This document shows, piece after piece, positions 5,555 through 14,960 of a DNA stretch of 64,000 bases. The stretch covers positions 121,847-185,846 of the forward strand of contig JAAYVD010000111.1 in the NCBI GenBank assembly GCA_012517355.1, read 5' to 3'. The translations under genes were made by a program, and so were the position numbers. The DNA comes from Candidatus Rifleibacteriota bacterium. Its GTDB lineage: Bacteria; Muiribacteriota; Ozemobacteria; Ozemobacterales; Ozemobacteraceae. The notes under the pieces are model-generated. The model was given only the letters and a program-made list of their open reading frames with translations. It ran no database searches and had not been told where the DNA came from. Every line of letters starts with the position of its first letter. Position 1 is the stretch's first letter.

Positions 5555-8497
5555 TCACTCACCGGCCGGGGCCGGCGACGGGGGGGTGGGGCGGTTGGAA
5601 GTCGCGGCCCGTGCGGGGGAAACGGGCACGGGGAGGCGCGTGGCACCCGGGCGGGGGGTCGTGCCGCCAGGGCGGCCGCCGCTCCGGATGCGTTCCCTGG
5701 CCGGCGTCGGGTCGTCATCGCCGACGGCCCGGCCGGTCGAGGCGGGCCCGGCGTGCGCGTCGGGGCCACCCACCGGGGCGGACCCGGGGGCGGGGACGGA
5801 ACTGCCGTCCGGTGGGGCGTCGCCGGCATCCGGGTCACCCGCCGGAGCGGCACCGGGAGCGGTCGGGGCGGCATCCTTCCCCTCGCCCTTGAACCGGCGG
5901 AAGGCGTCGAGGGCCTTTTCCCGCATGCGGTCCATGCGCGCCTCGACGGCGGGGCGCTCCAGGCGCTGGTTCGAAACGGGGGCGGCGGGACTCTTGCGGA
6001 ATTCGGCCGCGTCGAAGCGGGCGACCGCTTCGGGGGTGGACAGGATGTGCGGGGTCATGAACACCATCAGGTTGGTCTTCTGGATGGTCTTGCGCTTGTT
6101 GCGGAAGGCGTGTCCCAGCACCGGAATGTTCGACAGCAACGGCACCCGGTCCTCGACGACCGTCTTGTCCTCGCGCATCAGGCCGCCGATGACGATGGTC
6201 TCGTGGTCGGGGATGGTGATGGTGGTTTCCATCTGGCGCTTGGTGAGGACCGGCACGTTGAACTCGTACAGGTTCTCCTCCTGGCGTTTCTTCACTTCCT
6301 GGTTGATCTTCAGGGTCACCATCTCGTTGCCGTTGACGCGCGGGGTGATGACCAGGTTGATGCCCACGTCCTCGTACTTGAAGTTGGTCAGGTCGAACCG
6401 GCCGCTGTCGCGGTCCTTGGTGAAGCCCTGGGGCAGGGCCACCACCTCGCCGACGGTGATCTTGGCCTCCTCGTTGTCGGTGGTCAGCAACTGCGGGGCG
6501 GACAGGATGTTGAAGTTGGCATTGTTCTGATACAGGCGGACGAGCGCCTTGATCTTCGACAGCTCGCCCAGGTTGCCGTCGCTGAGCTTGTCGAGGTCGA
6601 GCCCTCCCTTGACCAGCCCGATCTGGAAACCGGAACCGCCCGTGGCCTGCGCCTTGAGCCCGAAGTTGGTGCCGCCGAACCCGCGATAGCCGTCCTTGTT
6701 CGGGTCGATGACCCCCCATTCGATGCCCATGTTCCGGGTCAGGTTGCCGCTGACCTCGGCGATCAGCACCTCGACCAGGATCTGCTGCCGCATGACGTCG
6801 AGGCCGGCCAGGATCGGCTCATACTGGGCGAACAACTGCGGGCTGCCGGTGATCAGGATCGAGTTGGTGTGGGGATCGGCCGTGAAGGTGATCTCCTCGG
6901 GCTTGTCGCCGGCCGCCGCTCCCGCCTTGCCCTTGTTGCGCGTCTGCGCCAGGTGGCCGAGGATCTCAGCGAGGGCCTTGGCGTCGGCGTGGCGCACGCG
7001 GTAGACACGCACGTTCGAGGACTCGACGGGAAGGCGGCGGTCGAGGTAGGTCAGCAGTTCGGCGACCCGGGCCAGGACTTCGGGAGACCGGGTCGAGACC
7101 ATGATCGAGCGGGTCCGCTTGATCGGCACCAGGCGGGTCGACTCGACGGCCACGGTCTCGGAAGCGGTGCCGCCGCCGGCCGGGGGCCGGCCCAGGCCCA
7201 GCATCTCCTGAAGCTGCCGGGAGACCTCGCCCTCGTCGCCGTACCGAAGCTGGAAGACCCGCGTCAGCTCGGGACGCGCGTCGGCGCTGGCGGTGTCGAG
7301 CCGGCCGACCAGGTCGCGGATGGCCGGGAAGTTCTCGGGGGAACTGAGCACCAGCAGGTTGTTGTTGCGGGGGTCGGCCAGGAAGACGACGTTGCCGCGG
7401 ATCTCGTCGCGCAGCACCCCGCCCGCCTGGATGATCTGCTCGAGCTGGGTCTTCAACTCGGGGGCGGCGGCATACTGCAGCGGCACGATGTCGAGACCGG
7501 GCTTCAGCCGCCCCTTCTCGAGTTCGACCAGCACTTCCAGGGCGCGGCGGATGTTGACCGACCGGCCGGTGACGATGAGGGTGTTCGAGGGCGGGAAGAC
7601 GAGCATCGAGCTGTCGGGCGGCAGCAGCGGGGCCAGGATGTTCTTCGCCTCGTCGACCGAGGTCTTCTCGAGCGGGATGATCTGCGTCACCAGCGTGTCG
7701 TCGGCGGAGATCCCGGAAGGGGCCGCTCCCATGCGGGTTTCGGTGCCGGCCACCTTGGCCTGGGCCAGTGGGACGATCTTGTACATGCGGCCGGAAGGGA
7801 TGGCCGTGAAGCCCTTCACCTGGAGGATCGACTCCAGGGTGGCCAGGGCCTCCTCGCGGGTCAGGCGGACCGGGGAAATGATGGTGATGGAGCCGCGCAC
7901 CGCCTCGTCGATGATGAAGCCCTTCCCCGTCTCCTGGCTCAGGTAGCGCAGCAGGCTGAGGATCTCGACCCCCTCGAAGTTGATGGCGATCGAGTCGCCG
8001 GGCGGCTCCCGGGCAGGCGGATCGATGACGGTGGCGCTGCCCAGGCCGTGGACGGGCACGGGGGGGTCCGGGTCGGGCAGGGGGGCCGCGGCGGCGGGAG
8101 CAGCGCCGGGAGCAGCCGCGGGGGCCACCGAGGCACCCGGGGCACCCGCCCCGGACAGGTCGAAGGCCGGACCAGGAGTGGCGCCGGAGGGGGGGCCGGG
8201 CGCCACCAGGAACGGTTTGGCTGCCAGCGCGGCGGTTCCCAGCCCCAGCCCGAACATCAGCATCAGCACCAAAACGGCCAGGGCCGGCCAGGAAACCTTC
8301 GCGAACGGAAGCGGCAGAAAAGGGGGTTTCTTCGAGACTTCAGCATTTCGACAGAAACCTTGAGGGCGGAAGGGGAAAGGGAGAAAGGGGGGGAAATGGC
8401 GAAGGGAGTCGCCACCACGATCTGCGCAATCAGCATCGATGGGTGGATGAAGAACGTGGATTGATGCGTCAGTCGAAATGCTGGAGTGTCGTTTCAT
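5555..8497 (-). CDS. gspD: Type II secretion outer-membrane secretin GspD, long repeat-containing N-terminus
   Basis: The multimeric outer-membrane channel of the secretion system. It has N0 (SINFEGVEILSLLRYLSQETGKGFIID), three N1-N3/KH-like domains (NTLIVTGRSVNIRRAL, NNLLVLSSPENFPAIRDLV, NSILITGSPQLFAQYEPIL), and the secretin beta domain with VEVLIAEVSGN...GIEWG, SAPQLLTTDN and the VPLLSNIPVLGHAF motif. A Pro/Ala/Gly-rich tail follows. From the ATG at 8497 (AAGGA a few bases upstream) the protein is 980 residues. Residues ~5-54 are encoded by family A repeat copy 1, and the hydrophobic signal core (WPALAVLVLMLMFGLGLG) comes only at ~71-93. A later GTG or ATG start inside the hydrophobic stretch would leave no basic n-region. 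Secretin call secure, start uncertain. Confidence 0.94.
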   Translation of the reverse strand: MKRHSSISTDASIHVLHPPIDADCADRGGDSLRHFPPFLPFPFRPQGFCRNAEVSKKPPFLPLPFAKVSWPALAVLVLMLMFGLGLGTAALAAKPFLVAPGPPSGATPGPAFDLSGAGAPGASVAPAAAPGAAPAAAAPLPDPDPPVPVHGLGSATVIDPPAREPPGDSIAINFEGVEILSLLRYLSQETGKGFIIDEAVRGSITIISPVRLTREEALATLESILQVKGFTAIPSGRMYKIVPLAQAKVAGTETRMGAAPSGISADDTLVTQIIPLEKTSVDEAKNILAPLLPPDSSMLVFPPSNTLIVTGRSVNIRRALEVLVELEKGRLKPGLDIVPLQYAAAPELKTQLEQIIQAGGVLRDEIRGNVVFLADPRNNNLLVLSSPENFPAIRDLVGRLDTASADARPELTRVFQLRYGDEGEVSRQLQEMLGLGRPPAGGGTASETVAVESTRLVPIKRTRSIMVSTRSPEVLARVAELLTYLDRRLPVESSNVRVYRVRHADAKALAEILGHLAQTRNKGKAGAAAGDKPEEITFTADPHTNSILITGSPQLFAQYEPILAGLDVMRQQILVEVLIAEVSGNLTRNMGIEWGVIDPNKDGYRGFGGTNFGLKAQATGGSGFQIGLVKGGLDLDKLSDGNLGELSKIKALVRLYQNNANFNILSAPQLLTTDNEEAKITVGEVVALPQGFTKDRDSGRFDLTNFKYEDVGINLVITPRVNGNEMVTLKINQEVKKRQEENLYEFNVPVLTKRQMETTITIPDHETIVIGGLMREDKTVVEDRVPLLSNIPVLGHAFRNKRKTIQKTNLMVFMTPHILSTPEAVARFDAAEFRKSPAAPVSNQRLERPAVEARMDRMREKALDAFRRFKGEGKDAAPTAPGAAPAGDPDAGDAPPDGSSVPAPGSAPVGGPDAHAGPASTGRAVGDDDPTPARERIRSGGRPGGTTPRPGATRLPVPVSPARAATSNRPTPPSPAPAGE
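8338..8486. repeat. Dispersed repeat family A, copy 1 (complete; in gspD 5' end)
   Basis: About 149 bp bounded by inverted repeats: CTTCAGCATTTCGAC at the left and GTCGAAATGCTGGAG at the right. The inverted repeat extends a few bases further with a mismatch (GAGACT.../GACACT...). The interior has a purine-rich half (GGCGGAAGGGGAAAGGGAG) and a half containing GCAATCAGCATCGATGG. Related copies lie at 37622-37773, 28512-28656 and 29443-29560, with a fragment at 26065-26097. No transposase is encoded, so it resembles a MITE. It is open in the gspD frame. Confidence 0.75.
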
Positions 8498-8528
8498 CGG
8501 TTCATCCTTGGTGCAGGAAGGGAATGGA

Positions 8529-9854
8529 TCATCGGCCGGCTTGGGGAACTCCACCCGGCGGCAGGTCGGCAGGCAGACCACCGGGTGGGGAAGGGGGACC
8601 GCCCGACGGAACCGGGACGGCGCCTGGAGCGGATTGGCCTCCGGGTGGGGGAAGGCCGATACCTGACGGGTTGGCCGTGGCCCCCGGGCCGGGAAGCCCT
8701 CCGGATGTGGGAAGGGCGCCGCCCGACGGGAACCCGTGCTGATCCTGGGCGGGCGGCCCGTTCGGTCGCGGCGGAGGGCCCTCGAAGGCGGAGGGCGCGG
8801 CGGCCTGGCCGTTCCCCGGCGTGGTGATCTGCAGTGGGACCAGGCGGCCGCCCCGCAGCACCACCAGGCGGCCGCCGCCGCTCAGCCCAGCCAGCCGCTG
8901 GGAAATCTCCTCGGGGCGGGTGAACCCCGAGTCGCCGACGGCCAGGATGCGGTCGCCGGGCTGGAGACCGAGGGCATTCCCGGGCGACCCCGGCGGCAGC
9001 GAGTCGATCGCCACGACCCAGTGGCCCCGCTCCTGGACCGGGCGCCAGGCCCGGGAGTTCAGCAGGTCGAGCACGTGTCCTCCCTCGAGGCCGGTCTGGC
9101 CTGCATTCGGCACGGGGGAAGGAGAGGGCGGAGGGGATGGGGGCAGGGCAGCGGCGGGCGGGGGGGTGGGGGGCGGTCCCCCGCCCCGGGGGGCGTTGCC
9201 GGGCCCGCGGTCGGGGCCGGCGACGGCCAACGACAGGACCCCGCTGCCGAGCGGGGTTTCCAGTTCGACCTCGCGGTCGGCCACCCGCAGGAGCCGGAAG
9301 GCGCCGGAGGCCGCGCGCCGCACCAGGACTTCCCGGCCGGCCTTGGGATCCCACAGGAAGACGGCGGTGGTCTCGGGATCGCCGCGGATGATCCCCCGCA
9401 GCCGGTAGCCGAGGGTGGTGAGATCGGGAGGGGGTGGGGCCGGTCGGGCCGGCGGCGCGCTGGAAAGCGTGGGAGACGCTGGAGCAGGCACGCCGGCCGG
9501 GGGTGAGAGCCGCCCGATGACCAGGGAGGCGACGGCGGCGAGGGGCGTGGGTGGGGCATGGGAAGCCGGGGCCGGGGGCGCCGGGAGGATGCCGAACAGG
9601 GCGGCGAATGAGGCGGGGGTGGTGGCTGGCAGGAAGACCGCCGGGGCCCCCGTTCCCGCCCCGGGCCTGCCCCCGGCGGGTGCGGAGGCCGGTCCGGTTC
9701 CGTCATCCGGGGGGAAGGACAGGTCGACGGCCGCCGGCCCCGGTGCCATCGAGGCGCCGAGGAAGACCGCCCACCCGGCCACCAGGGAGAGAGCGGTTCC
9801 CCAGGCGATCCGCTGTTCGCGAAATCGCAGGAAAGGTGGCCATTTCTTTGTCAT
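8529..9854 (-). CDS. gspC: Type II secretion inner-membrane protein GspC (HR plus PDZ domains)
   Basis: First gene of the operon, 441 residues. A short cytoplasmic N-terminus (MTKKWPPFLRFREQR) is followed by one membrane segment (TALSLVAGWAVFLGASM) and a Pro/Ala-rich linker. The homology region (YRLRGIIRGDPETTAVFLWD...LLRVADREVELE) binds the secretin. A second proline-rich spacer leads to a PDZ domain (NALGLQPGDRILAVGDSGFTRPEEISQRL). The last ~90 residues are an unusual Gly/Pro-rich tail with repeated PPGG/PSGG units. GspC links the inner-membrane platform to GspD and helps select substrates. The stop lies 31 bases before the chosen gspD ATG. Confidence 0.88.
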   Translation of the reverse strand: MTKKWPPFLRFREQRIAWGTALSLVAGWAVFLGASMAPGPAAVDLSFPPDDGTGPASAPAGGRPGAGTGAPAVFLPATTPASFAALFGILPAPPAPASHAPPTPLAAVASLVIGRLSPPAGVPAPASPTLSSAPPARPAPPPPDLTTLGYRLRGIIRGDPETTAVFLWDPKAGREVLVRRAASGAFRLLRVADREVELETPLGSGVLSLAVAGPDRGPGNAPRGGGPPPTPPPAAALPPSPPPSPSPVPNAGQTGLEGGHVLDLLNSRAWRPVQERGHWVVAIDSLPPGSPGNALGLQPGDRILAVGDSGFTRPEEISQRLAGLSGGGRLVVLRGGRLVPLQITTPGNGQAAAPSAFEGPPPRPNGPPAQDQHGFPSGGALPTSGGLPGPGATANPSGIGLPPPGGQSAPGAVPVPSGGPPSPPGGLPADLPPGGVPQAGR

Positions 9855-10544
9855 GCGGGGGCCCCCCCCTGGGTAATGGGGCTGACTTCCAAATCCATGC
9901 GCGAATGATACCGTACCGGCTTGCCAACATTCACCTAATGCCTCTCACCACCACCGCAAAGCTCTCCGCCAATGCGGCCGGGGATCGGCTCAGCCCCTGT
10001 GCGGAGGCCGGTCCGGGAAGGTGGCGGGGTCCCTGCCCCGGGGATGGGGAACCGCCGCGGGGGATTGCCGGAGGTCTTTTTCCGCAAGGGCCATCCGCCC
10101 TCGGATGCATTGGTATCCCTCGAGCCCGGCACCGACAGCAGGAATTCGGGTGCCGCCACGCCCGGGGGGAGGGGGGCCAAAGGCGGGCCCCTTGCCGGGG
10201 TCGAACACGGACTTCTCGCACCATCATCCACGGTGGCCAGGGGGCCCGACCGACCCGAGGTCGGAAGTGCCCTCTTCCGTTCCGGAGGTCGGGGGAGACT
10301 TCCGTAACGTCCCCTGTCCTGGGGTCCTCCAGCCCGGGGTTTCGGCAGCAGGATGCGGGGCGATTCCCGTTGCCGTGCCGGACATCCGCGGACGGGAACA
10401 AAGGGGGGGAAAATCCCGGGGGGCTGTCGTATCCTGTTTCCAGCGGCAGACCCCTGCCACCATTTCCGAACGACAGCACCGAATGACAGGCCAGAAGACC
10501 CTCGACGTCCCCCCCCCACTGTTCCCGCCGGAAAAGCCCCGATC
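9855..10544. other. Intergenic region between divergent gspC operon and SpoIIE gene
   Basis: A 690 bp region between divergently transcribed genes, so it should hold both promoters. I found no confident sigma-70 pair: a TTGGCA and a TATCAT face gspC but are only 11 bp apart. It contains a partial family B repeat at 10221-10282. Otherwise it is GC-rich with no gene I can support. Confidence 0.5.
10221..10282. repeat. Dispersed repeat family B, copy 2 (partial)
   Basis: The plus strand reads GACCGACCCGAGGTCGGAAG then TGCCCTCTTCCG. This matches the first third of the family B core of copy 1 (GACCGACACGACGTCGGAAG then TGCCCCCTTG). It is preceded by a CCATCATCCACGGTGGCC element. The GAAAC/GTTTC half is missing. 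Confidence 0.5.
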
Positions 10545-13500
10545 GTGAACGGAGGTCACCCACACCCTGCACCCCTCTGGCAGAAGGGGCTGCCGTCGCT
10601 TGTCATCGCCTTCTTCCTGGCCGGGTTCCCGTTGCTGCTGGCGGATGGGGGGCTGGGCTACCTGCTCGACATCCGGGCCCAGAACCGGGAGCGGGCGGTC
10701 TTCCGGGAACTCGAGGACCGGTTGCAGCGGCTGCTGGCCCTGCGCAACCCCGATCACGTGCTGCGGCGCACCCTGCGCCGGCTGGGGGGCCTGGCCGACC
10801 GGGACCGCGACCCGATCGGGCGGGCCGGCCGCCTGGCCAACGCGCTGGTGCGGAAGTATCCCCGCCTGTTCACCATCACCGTGTTCGACGCGGCCGGACG
10901 GCAGCGGTTCCAGGTCGGGGGTCGGGAGTCGCGCCGGGTGGGTGAGCGGCTGCTGGCGCTGCTCAAGGAGTATCAGGCCGGCCGGCGGGGCATGCAGGCC
11001 ATCATCCAGCCGGTATTCGCGGAATACCTGGGCTGCGGCAGTCTGCAGAACCGCGTCCGCCGCGTCCTGGTCAGCGACTGGGCGCTCATTTCCCCCACCC
11101 GGCGCAAGAACTGGTTTTTCCAACACTGGGGGAAGGGGTTCACCCTGTTCGCCCAGGTCCACCGCGAAGGGTTCAGCCCCACCCTGGGTGTGGAATGGGC
11201 CCTGCGCCGGCCGTCGCCCGGACCCGACCGTCTCGACCTCATCGACGCCGAGCGCCTGCACCTGCGCACCCCGCAGGACCCCGAGACCGACCGGACCGTG
11301 CTGACGGTCATGGCCCGCCTGCTGCGCGAGCCGCTGGCCCATTTTGCCGGCCACGCCCGCCTCTGGGTCACCGCGGCCGTGACGCCCCAGTTCCACCTTC
11401 TCATCTCCCGCCCCTTCGACCCCGCCCACGACTTCGCCGACACCCGCGGGCCCTTCCGGGGGGCCGCCCTCATCCTGTTCCTGGCCGCCTGGGCGGTGGC
11501 CTGGTGGTGGCTGGTGGCCACCCCTCCACCCTGGGTGTCGCTCCGCTGGAAGCTGTTGGCCCTCTTCCTGCTGACCGCCGGCCTGCCGCTCGCCATCCTG
11601 GCCTGCCTGCTGGCCGCCTGGTTGCGGGAACGCGAGGAACTGGCGACCTTCCGGGCCGAGGCCGAAGCCCACCAGGTGCTCGAGACCCTCGAGGACCGGT
11701 TCCCCCAGGTCCGACGCTACCTCGAGAACCGATTCCAGCGGGTCCTGGCGGCGGCGAACCTGCGCTCCCCCACCGGCCGCACCCGGCTCCTCGACTCCCT
11801 CGCAGGCTTCATCGCCTCCACCTACAGCCGCGGCGCGCGGCTCCTGGGCACCGCCTCCCAGGACCTGCAGATCACCCCCAGCGGGCTCGAGAGGACCCCG
11901 CGCGGGGATCTGACCACCAGGCTCCTGCACACCATCCTCAACCACATCCGCGGCGAGAACCGCAAGGAGGACCAGATGCTGCGGATGCAGCTGGGGGTCG
12001 GCGTCGAACAGGCCATCGGCACCAGTTTCGACACGATGATCGACCACCTGACCGAACAGGAGGGAAGGCTGTCCCCGATCTCGTTCGGCACCGTCGAAGG
12101 GTGGATCGTCTTCCGCACCCTGACGGATCCACGTGGGGAACCGGACTACCTGGTGGCCATGCAATGGAACCTGGACAACCTCGAAACCCTCTTCCTCGAC
12201 CGGTTCCTCCCGCGCAAGCCGCTCGACGACGGGACCCGCCTCCTGGCCATCGGCTGGGAGGTCGTCGGCCGCGCCCCCACCGCCACCCACGGCTCCCCCT
12301 CGCCGCAGGAACACCTGAGCCAGGCGGGGGGGACAGGCTCCCCCGACTCGCCACCCCAGCCCTTCCAGCGGTTCTATCGGGTCTACCCCCGTTACCGTCT
12401 CTCCCCCCGCTTCCAGCGGTTCTTCCGCGGGGTGGCGATCCGACAGCGGCCGATGACCCGCACCCTCGACTGGAACGGCCAGCCCCACCTGGTGGCGGCC
12501 CGGCCCGGAGAGGCGATCCCCAGCTACGGGCTGTTCGCCCTCAAGCCGCTGGCGCCCCTCTACCGGGAGATCGAGGACATGAAATGGCGGGCAGGGGTGT
12601 TCGCCCTGCTCAGCCTGGGCTTCACCTCGCTGCTGGGGCTGTTCCTGGCGCGCCGGTTCCTGGGCCCGGTCGGCGATATCGCCCGGGCGGTCGGCGCGGT
12701 CCAGTTCGAGCGCTATTCCCATCGCATCCCACCCCAGGACCCCGACGAACTGGGTGACCTGGCCGTGCTGTTCAACCGCATGGCCGAGAGCCTGGGCGAG
12801 GTGTCGGTGGCCCGCAGCGTGCAGGAGGACCTGCTGCCCCAGGAGGCCCTGCAAGTCGGAACCGTGGCGGTGTTCGGACGGTCGCGGCCCGCCACCGACC
12901 TGGGCGGCGACTACTTCGACTACCTGGCCCGGCCCGACGGCCGGGTGCTCGTCGTCCACGGCGACGTCACCGGCCACGGGGTGCCGTCGGCGCTGGGCAT
13001 GGCCATCGCCAAAGGGGTGTTCAACCTCCTGGGGAACGGGGAGGCGGCACCGATGGACGTGCTGGCCGGCATCAACGGCGTGATGCTGCGCACCCTGCGC
13101 CGGAAACGGGCCATGACCCTCGCGCTGCTGGCCATCGACGGGGCGACCGGCGAAGCCCTTCTGCTCAACGGGGGCAACCCCTACCCGATCCGCCTGCCCC
13201 ACGGCGGGAAGCCGGCCTTCCTGACCTCGCGCGGGCAGATGATCGGCATGTCGGCCAGGCTGCGGGTCACCCCGGAAACCTTCCGGCTGGAGCAGGGCGA
13301 CCGACTCATCTTCTACTCCGACGGCCTGGTCGAGAGCCTGGAAGGCCTGGCCCGGCCGGGAACCGCCGCGATCGCGGCGGGTGGTGCCACGGCGGGCACG
13401 GCCTTGCCGACCGGCATGACAAGGGATGGGAACGACGCCCGCCACGGAGGTCGGCACGAAGCGCCGGTTTCCCGCCCTGCCAAGGGGCCGCCCGGCACCG

Positions 13501-13745
13501 GCGGGTCACCCGGCACCGACCACGGTCCCACCCCCCCGGAAGCCGCTCCGGCGTCGGCCTACGATACCTTCCTGGATTTCGTCGCGAACCTTCCCGACCT
13601 TCCCCTGCAATCCTTCGTGCAGGCCCTTCTCGAGCGGCATCCGGCCCTGGCCGCCGGTGGGGAGCAGCCCGACGACTTCACCGTGGTGGTGGTCGAGCGC
13701 GTCGCCCCCCTCCTTGCGCCGGACCGGGAAAAGACCGTATCATGA
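10545..13745 (+). CDS. Membrane SpoIIE-type PP2C phosphatase with two sensor modules (paralogue 1)
   Basis: A serine/threonine phosphatase of the SpoIIE/RsbU type. Such enzymes dephosphorylate STAS anti-anti-sigma proteins in partner-switching pathways. From the GTG at 10545 it is 1066 residues: TM1 (~16-34), an external domain (~35-305), TM2 and TM3 close together (~306-326, ~335-360), a second external domain (~360-680), TM4 (~682-706), HAMP (~706-755, DELGDLAVLFNRMAESL) and PP2C (~755-1060). Catalytic metal motifs are present: GGDYFD (~786), GDVTGHG (~805), YSDGLVE (~923) and DDFTVVVV (~1042). Between the last two, residues ~935-1001 form a low-complexity insert partly encoded by family B repeat copy 3. 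No STAS or anti-sigma gene is adjacent. The start codon is inferred from the hydrophobic N-terminus. Confidence 0.85.
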   Translation: MNGGHPHPAPLWQKGLPSLVIAFFLAGFPLLLADGGLGYLLDIRAQNRERAVFRELEDRLQRLLALRNPDHVLRRTLRRLGGLADRDRDPIGRAGRLANALVRKYPRLFTITVFDAAGRQRFQVGGRESRRVGERLLALLKEYQAGRRGMQAIIQPVFAEYLGCGSLQNRVRRVLVSDWALISPTRRKNWFFQHWGKGFTLFAQVHREGFSPTLGVEWALRRPSPGPDRLDLIDAERLHLRTPQDPETDRTVLTVMARLLREPLAHFAGHARLWVTAAVTPQFHLLISRPFDPAHDFADTRGPFRGAALILFLAAWAVAWWWLVATPPPWVSLRWKLLALFLLTAGLPLAILACLLAAWLREREELATFRAEAEAHQVLETLEDRFPQVRRYLENRFQRVLAAANLRSPTGRTRLLDSLAGFIASTYSRGARLLGTASQDLQITPSGLERTPRGDLTTRLLHTILNHIRGENRKEDQMLRMQLGVGVEQAIGTSFDTMIDHLTEQEGRLSPISFGTVEGWIVFRTLTDPRGEPDYLVAMQWNLDNLETLFLDRFLPRKPLDDGTRLLAIGWEVVGRAPTATHGSPSPQEHLSQAGGTGSPDSPPQPFQRFYRVYPRYRLSPRFQRFFRGVAIRQRPMTRTLDWNGQPHLVAARPGEAIPSYGLFALKPLAPLYREIEDMKWRAGVFALLSLGFTSLLGLFLARRFLGPVGDIARAVGAVQFERYSHRIPPQDPDELGDLAVLFNRMAESLGEVSVARSVQEDLLPQEALQVGTVAVFGRSRPATDLGGDYFDYLARPDGRVLVVHGDVTGHGVPSALGMAIAKGVFNLLGNGEAAPMDVLAGINGVMLRTLRRKRAMTLALLAIDGATGEALLLNGGNPYPIRLPHGGKPAFLTSRGQMIGMSARLRVTPETFRLEQGDRLIFYSDGLVESLEGLARPGTAAIAAGGATAGTALPTGMTRDGNDARHGGRHEAPVSRPAKGPPGTGGSPGTDHGPTPPEAAPASAYDTFLDFVANLPDLPLQSFVQALLERHPALAAGGEQPDDFTVVVVERVAPLLAPDREKTVS
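13409..13487. repeat. Dispersed repeat family B, copy 3 (inside SpoIIE phosphatase domain)
   Basis: A 79 bp stretch aligns by eye with the copy 1 core: GACCGGCATGACAAGGGATG, a CGCC...GGAGG segment, GCGCCGGTTTCCCGCC and CCAAGGGG. It is translated in the SpoIIE frame as part of a loop between the YSDG and DDFT motifs, without a stop codon. Confidence 0.55.
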
Positions 13746-13946
13746 GGCGGTTCGACATGGCTGACCGAAGGATTTCCCAGGACGCAGGTTCCGGTGGTAT
13801 CCTCATCCACCCGTGCTGATACGGGTTCACCTGTGGTTCGCCCGGCGTTCGATCAGTCACCATGCTGGAGCCTCATGCATGACCCCGGTCTTCCTCCTGC
13901 CTGGCCCTTGCGGGCGCAGGCCATCCCACGCCTGACGGAGCCTCCC

Positions 13947-14825
13947 ATGCCACGCAAACACCTTTCCCTACTCCTGGCGGTCGCTTTCGCCATCCTTCCG
14001 CTCGCGGCGCTGGCCGACGGCGATTCGCGCCTGGCGACCCCCGCCGAGCGCGAGTACGGCCTGAAGATCCTCGGCCAACTCGACCGGTCGCTGCCCGCCA
14101 TCCCCGAGGGCTGGACCACCACGGACCGGACCACGGTCACCGCCTGGGAGCGTCTCAGCACCGGCGTCGGCAAGGACCCGCTGGGAGTGGAGTTCCGCCT
14201 CGAAGCCCTCGACGCGGAGAAGATCGCCGAGGCCGAGCAGAAGGGAAGCAAGATCGTCGAGGAGGTCGCCCTGGCGCGCGGCGACGAACAGAAGCGCACC
14301 GCCGACGCCGTCCAGAAGAGCCTGGACGCCCTCACCAAGAAGATGGAGGAAGCGATCGCCAAGGGCGACACCGCCGCCATGGAGCGGCTGGCCAAGGAGG
14401 CGGAGGCCGCCGCCGCCCCCGCCCAGAGCCTGGGCGATTCCATGAACAAGGAACTGAAGGAGAAGATGCAGGCGGTGAAAGCCCGCGACGCCCGTCTGCA
14501 GGCTTTTCTCCGGGTCAATGCCTGGGACACCCCCGTCGCCGGGTTCACGGCCGAGGGGCCGGTGGCCGGCCACCCGGCCTTCTGGCAGGAGAATCCTCCC
14601 GACCACGAGGGGGACTACGAAGGGGAATGGCTGGTCTTCGCCGGCGCCTGGAAGGGCATCGACCAGGACGGCACCCCGACCATGACCCCCGCCTGGAACC
14701 TGGCCCTGCCCCACACCACCGCCCAGAACCTCCTGGTCAGGGTGCGCGGCGACAAGACCCGCGCCCGCGCGTTCCTGGAAGCCATGCAATGGGAGGGCCT
14801 CGACGGCCTGTTCCCCGGCAGGTGA
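13947..14825 (+). CDS. Secreted protein of unknown function with Lys/Glu/Ala coiled coil
   Basis: I do not recognise the family. The ATG at 13947 follows ACGGAG at good spacing and gives 292 residues. It starts with a clear Sec signal peptide (MPRKHLSLLLAVAFAILPLAALADG). Residues ~90-190 are rich in Ala, Lys and Glu with heptad character (AEAEQKGSKIVEEVALARGDEQKR, then KKMEEAIAKGDTAAMERLAK), so probably a coiled coil. The C-terminal ~90 residues look globular (PAFWQENPPDHEGDYEGEWL). It lies 201 bases after the SpoIIE gene and before a strong promoter, so it is probably its own unit or the end of the phosphatase unit. Likely periplasmic. Confidence 0.6.
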   Translation: MPRKHLSLLLAVAFAILPLAALADGDSRLATPAEREYGLKILGQLDRSLPAIPEGWTTTDRTTVTAWERLSTGVGKDPLGVEFRLEALDAEKIAEAEQKGSKIVEEVALARGDEQKRTADAVQKSLDALTKKMEEAIAKGDTAAMERLAKEAEAAAAPAQSLGDSMNKELKEKMQAVKARDARLQAFLRVNAWDTPVAGFTAEGPVAGHPAFWQENPPDHEGDYEGEWLVFAGAWKGIDQDGTPTMTPAWNLALPHTTAQNLLVRVRGDKTRARAFLEAMQWEGLDGLFPGR

Positions 14826-14865
14826 ACGAACGAAGCTCCAGGGGAGCCCGACCGGCCGGCCCGGG

Positions 14866-14894
14866 TTGACTTTTCCGGGAGGGAACGATACATC
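14866..14894 (+). promoter_or_regulatory. Sigma-70-type promoter for the 14961-16501 pair
   Basis: TTGACT at 14866-14871, a 17 bp spacer, then TACATC at 14889-14894. It lies in the gap 67 bases before the first ATG of the coupled pair. The -35 is near consensus and the -10 moderate. Confidence 0.6.
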
Positions 14895-14960
14895 TGTGTG
14901 GACCCCTACCGGGGTCAGGGTTTCGAGAGGAACAGAACAGGCCATACAACAGGAGAAACC

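Noticed and set aside
5753..8464. A 903-codon plus-strand open frame
   Set aside because: Antisense to gspD; composition typical of a shadow frame.
9880..9960. Promoter pair TTGGCA/TATCAT facing gspC
   Set aside because: Spacing is only 11 bp; not credible as a sigma-70 promoter.
10224..13457. A 1077-codon minus-strand open frame
   Set aside because: Antisense shadow of SpoIIE paralogue 1, with biased His/Gln/Gly/Arg composition and no domains.
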